Of a DNA stretch of 9,534 bases, positions 6,211 through 9,534 are shown piece by piece. The DNA is from an uncultured Lachnospiraceae bacterium. GTDB lineage: Bacteria; Bacillota; Clostridia; Lachnospirales; Lachnospiraceae. The translations under genes and the position numbers were made by a program. The stretch is from contig OMRN01000106.1 of the NCBI GenBank assembly GCA_900313265.1, forward strand, positions 1 through 9,534, in the 5' to 3' direction. The number at the start of each line of letters is the position of its first letter. The first letter of the stretch is position 1. The notes under the pieces were generated by a model. The model worked only from the letters and a program-made list of their open reading frames with translations, was not told the origin of the DNA and searched no databases.

Positions 6211-7095
6211 TTAAAGGATTCCGAAATTCTCCATTTCTTTTTTTAAGAGTTCGGCATGGGCTTCTTCCATTTCGCAAAGAGGACTTCTGTAAATTTCCTT
6301 GCACTTTCCGAGATAAACCATCGCCTTCTTAACCGGAATCGGATTTACTTCGCAGAACAATGCATCAATAAGAGGAATCGCTTTTAACTGCAGTTCTCTG
6401 GAAGCTTCCACATTTCCGTCAAAGAAATCCTGGCAGATCTGATGGGTCTGCTTCGGTGCGATATTGGAAAGAACCGAAATAACACCGATTCCGCCGAGTG
6501 CAAGAACCGGAACAATCTGATTGTCATCACCGGAATACAAATCCACGCATCCGTTTGCCAAAGACATCAGTCTGGAAATCTGGGAAATGTTGCCGCTGGC
6601 TTCTTTGATGCCCACGATATTCTCTACTTCCCTGCAAAGCTTTACGGCTGTTTCCGGTAAAATATTCACACCGGTACGGCTCGGTACGTTATAAAGAATG
6701 CAGGGAATTTTTACGCTGTCTGCAATTGCCTTAAAATGAATATAGAGACCTTTCTGCGTACACTTGTTATAATACGGAGTTACCAAAAGAAGCGCATCCA
6801 CACCGCGTTTCTCAGCCTCGGTGGACATGTAAATTCCCTCTTCGGTGCAGTTTGAACCGGTTCCCGCAATAACGGGAATTCTTCCGTTTACCTGCTTTAC
6901 GCAGAATTCAATGGCATCCAAGTGTTCCTTCTGGGAAAGTGTCGCCGCCTCACCGGTTGTTCCGCAAACCACGATTGCATCGGTATTTCCGGCAATCTGT
7001 TCTTCAATATTCTTTGCAAACTGATCGTAATCCACACTCTGATCATCCAAAAACGGAGTTACGATAGCTACTGCCGCACCTTTAAAAACAGACAT
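6211..7095 (-). CDS. dapA: 4-hydroxy-tetrahydrodipicolinate synthase (DapA)
   Basis: 294 residues. Condenses pyruvate with aspartate semialdehyde, the first committed step towards diaminopimelate and lysine. GTTGE (45-49) is the pyruvate-site motif. Y109 (in PYYN) and Y135 (YNVPSRT) are the proton-relay tyrosines, R140 binds substrate and K164 in GIKEASGN is the Schiff-base lysine. NPIPVK (251-256) is also typical. The frame is open 22 codons further upstream. I place the start at 7095 because GGAGG lies 8 bases before it and MSVFKGAAVAIVTPF matches the family N-terminus. First gene of the dapA-dapB pair, with its own promoter and a leader hairpin. Confidence 0.97.
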   Translation of the reverse strand: MSVFKGAAVAIVTPFLDDQSVDYDQFAKNIEEQIAGNTDAIVVCGTTGEAATLSQKEHLDAIEFCVKQVNGRIPVIAGTGSNCTEEGIYMSTEAEKRGVDALLLVTPYYNKCTQKGLYIHFKAIADSVKIPCILYNVPSRTGVNILPETAVKLCREVENIVGIKEASGNISQISRLMSLANGCVDLYSGDDNQIVPVLALGGIGVISVLSNIAPKQTHQICQDFFDGNVEASRELQLKAIPLIDALFCEVNPIPVKKAMVYLGKCKEIYRSPLCEMEEAHAELLKKEMENFGIL

Positions 7096-7110
7096 TGATT
7101 TATCCTCCCT

Positions 7111-7133
7111 TAAAAACAGCATCCCTGTTTTTA
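7111..7133 (-). promoter_or_regulatory. Leader hairpin next to the dapA ribosome binding site
   Basis: TAAAAACAG (7111-7119) and CTGTTTTTA (7125-7133) form a perfect 9-bp stem with a 5-base loop. It ends a few bases before the GGGAGG of dapA. The leader of about 85 bases is too short for a lysine riboswitch. Confidence 0.5.
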
Positions 7134-7186
7134 TCTTATAAACCTTACCTTCATCCGGCAAAAAAGATTCTGCCGCATCACATCAT

Positions 7187-7214
7187 ATTATAATAAAAAC
7201 ATCGAAAAAGTCAA
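7187..7214 (-). promoter_or_regulatory. dapA promoter
   Basis: TTGACT (7209-7214), 16 bases, TATAAT (7187-7192), reading leftwards. Strong sigma-A match, with slightly short spacing. Confidence 0.75.
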
Positions 7215-7227
7215 TAAAATCGCCGCC

Positions 7228-7245
7228 TTCTATTTTAAAGTAGAA
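7228..7245. promoter_or_regulatory. Near-palindrome between dapA and the diguanylate cyclase gene
   Basis: TTCTAtTTTAAAgTAGAA: 18 bases with one mismatched pair. It lies just upstream of the dapA -35 box and just before the probable promoter of the rightward gene, so it could serve either. A weak rightward -10 candidate is TAAAAT at 7264-7269. Confidence 0.35.
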
Positions 7246-7301
7246 TTTAACCTCCCTGTATGCTAAAATTAGTACAAGGTTACCAATCGCGGGGGGATTT
7301 C

Positions 7302-8390
7302 ATGAGATTTTACAATAAATTTCTCGATTTTCTTAGCATGACACCGAAAGAAGGGGATGAGCAAAAAGATCTGGCGGTATTTATCCGCTCTCTTTCCATT
7401 ATTTTTCTGTTTTATTTCATCCTGACATCGGTTGCTTTATTCGCTTCCACATACTATGTCGCCGCTATTTTCGAAGACTTGTGTGCGGGCTTTTTTCTGC
7501 TGAGTTTTATTTTTACCTATCGCGGAAAAACCAATTTTGCGATGGATTTCTTCGGTGCCGTTATCGTGGCCGCTCCCACCGTGCTTACACTGGTTACCGG
7601 CTGGAAAACCAACTTTCAGTGGTGTCTTTTAATCGAAATTCTGGTTTTGTATTTTTCCCTGGAAATCAACCGTGAGGTAAAGCAGAAGCTTCTCTGGATA
7701 ATATCTGCGGATTTTCTGGTTCTGGTTTTACTAAGCCACTTAATTCCGAACAATCTCGAACTGGCGAAAGGATGGAATCTTTATTTCCATATTTTCTCTG
7801 CGGCGGCTTATACTTTTGCGTTTCACGTCATCGCCATCTTCTATTCGAATAAATTTAATACGGCGGAAGAAAATCTGCGTGAAGTTAACGACCGGCTCCG
7901 GGCCATGGCCTCGACGGATGCACTCACCTCGCTTCCGAACCGCCGTGTCATGAACGAACATTTAACCATGCTCGCATACTCCTACGAAAGAACCAACACG
8001 CCCTTTGTAATCGCGATTGCGGACATTGACTTCTTTAAGAAAATCAACGATACCTACGGTCACGAAGCCGGCGATTACATTTTGAAAAATCTCGCCCGGA
8101 TTTTCGACGAGACGATGAAGGAAAAAGGAAAAGTTGCCAGATGGGGCGGCGAGGAATTTCTTTTCGTATTTGAAAATGCCTCCGGAGCACAGGCAAAAGC
8201 CGTTCTCGAAGGCATGCGCAATCAGGTGGAGAAAACCGTATTTCATTTTAACGACGACGATATCCACGTAACCTTAACCGCAGGTATCGAGGATTATTCA
8301 CAGATTACCGGAATCGAAATCACCATTTCCAAAGCCGATAAGAAACTCTATCAGGGCAAGGAGCAGGGGCGAAATCAGGTGGTATACTGA
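7302..8390 (+). CDS. Membrane-anchored diguanylate cyclase (GGEEF)
   Basis: 362 residues. Residues about 28-182 contain five or six membrane segments (roughly 28-50, 53-73, 82-100, 106-121, 130-149, 158-181). A short helical linker (185-203) leads to a C-terminal GGDEF domain that would make cyclic di-GMP from two GTP in the cytoplasm. Visible are STDALTSLPNRR (204-215), DIDFFKKINDTYGHEAGD (241-258) with metal-binding Asp, and RWGGEEF (280-286); the active site looks intact. The RxxD inhibitory site expected six to nine residues before GGEEF is absent (KEKG instead), so product inhibition through it is not expected. The start at 7302 is chosen for a six-G ribosome binding site at 7291-7296; a Met at 7260 is in frame but lacks one. 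The membrane part matches no sensor family I recognise, so the signal is unknown. It is divergent from dapA and convergent with folA. Confidence 0.93.
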   Translation: MRFYNKFLDFLSMTPKEGDEQKDLAVFIRSLSIIFLFYFILTSVALFASTYYVAAIFEDLCAGFFLLSFIFTYRGKTNFAMDFFGAVIVAAPTVLTLVTGWKTNFQWCLLIEILVLYFSLEINREVKQKLLWIISADFLVLVLLSHLIPNNLELAKGWNLYFHIFSAAAYTFAFHVIAIFYSNKFNTAEENLREVNDRLRAMASTDALTSLPNRRVMNEHLTMLAYSYERTNTPFVIAIADIDFFKKINDTYGHEAGDYILKNLARIFDETMKEKGKVARWGGEEFLFVFENASGAQAKAVLEGMRNQVEKTVFHFNDDDIHVTLTAGIEDYSQITGIEITISKADKKLYQGKEQGRNQVVY

Positions 8391-8449
8391 TAAGGTGTAT
8401 CTCTCGAATTATTATACCCGTATCGGTCGCTACTTCTTTATTCGCCGGT

Positions 8450-8944
8450 TTAGGATTTTTTTCGCTGATAAGTCACGTAACGGTAGGTTAAGTCAAAGCA
8501 GGTCTGCTCTTCGCTCTCGCTTGCAATCTCCCAGTTTTCATCCTCATCCAGATTCGGAAAATAGCTGTCCGCATCGTAGGTGCGGTCGATTCTTGTTACA
8601 TAAACCATATCGACATAGGGAAGAAACTGTTCATAAATGCTGCTTCCGCCGATGACAAAAATCTTTTTATCCGGATATTTCTTTACTTCTTCAAGCGCCT
8701 CACCCACGCTTCTTACCACAATCTCACCGTTTCCGGATGCTTCCGTTTTGGACGAAAGAACGATATTGACGCGATTTTTCAGCGGCAGTCCCTTGGGAAA
8801 AGATTCCAGTGTCTTTCTTCCCATGATAACCACATTTCCTTCGGTCTTTTCCCGAAACTGTTTCATATCGGCGGGAATGCTTACCAAAAGACGGTTATCC
8901 TTCCCGATTCCCCATTTTTCATCTGCGGATAAAATACAGTACAT
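8450..8944 (-). CDS. folA: Dihydrofolate reductase
   Basis: 164 residues, standard length. Reduces dihydrofolate to tetrahydrofolate with NADPH; target of trimethoprim. WGIGKDNRLL (11-20) is the Met20-type loop. D26 in IPADM is the catalytic acid. MGRKTLESFP (41-50) and VIGGSSIYEQF (97-107) are the cofactor-binding blocks. I see nothing truncated. The start has AAGGA 9 bases upstream. It lies 118 bases downstream of thyA on the same strand, the common thyA-folA order, and would recycle the dihydrofolate made by ThyA. It converges with the diguanylate cyclase gene across a 59-base gap in which I see no convincing terminator. Confidence 0.97.
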   Translation of the reverse strand: MYCILSADEKWGIGKDNRLLVSIPADMKQFREKTEGNVVIMGRKTLESFPKGLPLKNRVNIVLSSKTEASGNGEIVVRSVGEALEEVKKYPDKKIFVIGGSSIYEQFLPYVDMVYVTRIDRTYDADSYFPNLDEDENWEIASESEEQTCFDLTYRYVTYQRKKS

Positions 8945-9011
8945 TTCTATTATTCCTTCCTTTCATCCCGTCATTTTTCTCATGCAACGATTCGTGCTAA
9001 TATACTTTTCC

Positions 9012-9041
9012 GAATTATGACTCGCATCGCACTTGCTCGAG
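9012..9041 (-). repeat. Intergenic element, copy B
   Basis: On the minus strand: CTCGAGCAA, then GTGC, then GATGCGAGTCATAATTC. The outer parts match those of the element at 5197-5256 (CTCGAGCAA, then GAAGCGAGCCAATAACT), but the hairpin spacer is missing. It sits between the thyA stop and the folA start. It also overlaps a perfect 10-base palindrome, TGCTCGAGCA (9034-9043). Confidence 0.4.
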
Positions 9042-9062
9042 CAGATTTTTCGAACTGCCTGT

Positions 9063-9534
9063 TTAAATCGCAATCGGAATGTTCTTGATCTGCTCTCCGG
9101 TGATATAGTTTTCTACTTTGACATCGTCCGGCGTAAACTCATAGAAATCGTGAATGTCCGGATTCAGCCAGAACTTCGGTGCATCATAGGTCGGACGCTT
9201 GATTAACTCTTCCACAATGGGCACGTGACGGTCGTAAATATGCGCATCCGCAATGACGTGAACCAGTTCTCCGACTTTCATGTCGCAGACCTGTGCCAGC
9301 ATATGAACCAGCACCGCATACTGCACCACGTTCCAATTGTTGGCGGCAAGCACGTCCTGCGAACGCTGGTTTAAAATCGCATTCAGGGTAAGCTTGTCAT
9401 CTCCGGGTTTCTGCGTAACGTTAAAAGTCATGCTGTATGCGCAGGGATACAGATTCATTTCGCTTAAGTCCTGATGAACATAGATATTCGTGAGAATACG
9501 GCGGCTGAATGGCGTATGCTTTAAGTCGTAAAGC
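9063..9534 (-). CDS. thyA: Thymidylate synthase, C-terminal part (cut by window edge)
   Basis: The C-terminal 156 codons are present; the frame stays open to the window edge without a start. ThyA methylates dUMP to dTMP with methylenetetrahydrofolate, releasing dihydrofolate. FSRRI near the edge supplies the paired phosphate-binding Arg. LYPCAYS holds the nucleophilic Cys, followed by Ala rather than the His of the common PCH motif. QRSQDVLAANNWNVVQYA and DAHIYDRHVPI carry the dUMP-binding Arg, Ser, Asp, Asn, His and Tyr. The C-terminus KNIPIAI is the closing tail. The PCAYS and NNWN pattern recalls, from memory, the ThyA of B. subtilis and phage phi3T rather than the E. coli type. Upstream partner of folA. 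Confidence 0.95.
   Translation of the reverse strand, partial: LYDLKHTPFSRRILTNIYVHQDLSEMNLYPCAYSMTFNVTQKPGDDKLTLNAILNQRSQDVLAANNWNVVQYAVLVHMLAQVCDMKVGELVHVIADAHIYDRHVPIVEELIKRPTYDAPKFWLNPDIHDFYEFTPDDVKVENYITGEQIKNIPIAI

Noticed and set aside
7096..7161. Earlier in-frame start for dapA
   Set aside because: No good ribosome binding site; GGAGG and the family N-terminus both point to the Met at 7095.
8945..9011. Separate folA promoter around TATATT in the thyA-folA gap
   Set aside because: The -35 position has only about half the consensus; cotranscription with thyA is the simpler reading.

Overview
The window looks like chromosomal DNA from a Bacillota bacterium of class Clostridia, most likely Lachnospiraceae. 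This is an inference from several signs: moderate GC, strong GGAGG-type ribosome binding sites, sigma-A-like promoters, a eukaryotic-type HisA, and clostridial-looking TyrA and ThyA sequences. No organism-specific marker such as rRNA is present. I see no rRNA, tRNA, insertion sequence, prophage gene or CRISPR array. This is a dense core-metabolism region with some unusual gene architecture.

Left part (1-3803, minus strand). One apparent operon reads leftwards from a good promoter at 3775-3803: an orphan EIIC_2/PfoR-like membrane protein, then prephenate dehydrogenase (tyrA), then a chorismate synthase fused to a C-terminal AroQ chorismate mutase, then the start of shikimate dehydrogenase (aroE), which runs off the window. 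Stop/start spacing is +15, -28 and -7 bases, so translation is probably coupled. Together these genes cover shikimate formation, chorismate synthesis, its conversion to prephenate inside one polypeptide, and oxidation of prephenate towards tyrosine. The synthase carries a tandem 13-residue duplication in a conserved loop. TyrA carries a hydrophilic insertion.

Middle (3866-4391). A small cold-shock protein gene reads rightwards from a divergent promoter region. A strong 13-bp hairpin at 4301-4330 follows. It has the best T-tract for leftward transcription and probably ends the hisA transcript, perhaps also the csp transcript.

Central right (4392-7214, minus strand). dapA, dapB and a eukaryotic-type hisA follow one another. 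dapA has a clear promoter and a leader hairpin next to its ribosome binding site. The 200-base dapA-dapB spacer contains a hairpin and a long purine-rich leader. hisA probably has its own promoter. These genes make the committed steps to diaminopimelate/lysine and one step of histidine synthesis.

Right (7228-9534). A membrane-anchored diguanylate cyclase (GGEEF) reads rightwards, divergent from dapA, with a near-palindrome between the two. It converges on folA (dihydrofolate reductase), which lies downstream of thyA (thymidylate synthase, cut by the window edge). ThyA oxidises methylenetetrahydrofolate to dihydrofolate and FolA reduces it again, so the pair is a functional unit.

The most notable points are the AroC-chorismate mutase fusion with its duplicated loop, the EIIC_2 gene heading an aromatic operon with an operator-like palindrome over its promoter, an imperfect intergenic element present twice (5197-5256 and 9012-9041), and a 9-base word that recurs five times inside tyrA-aroC. 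I did not find evidence for a defence system or another wholly new multi-gene system.
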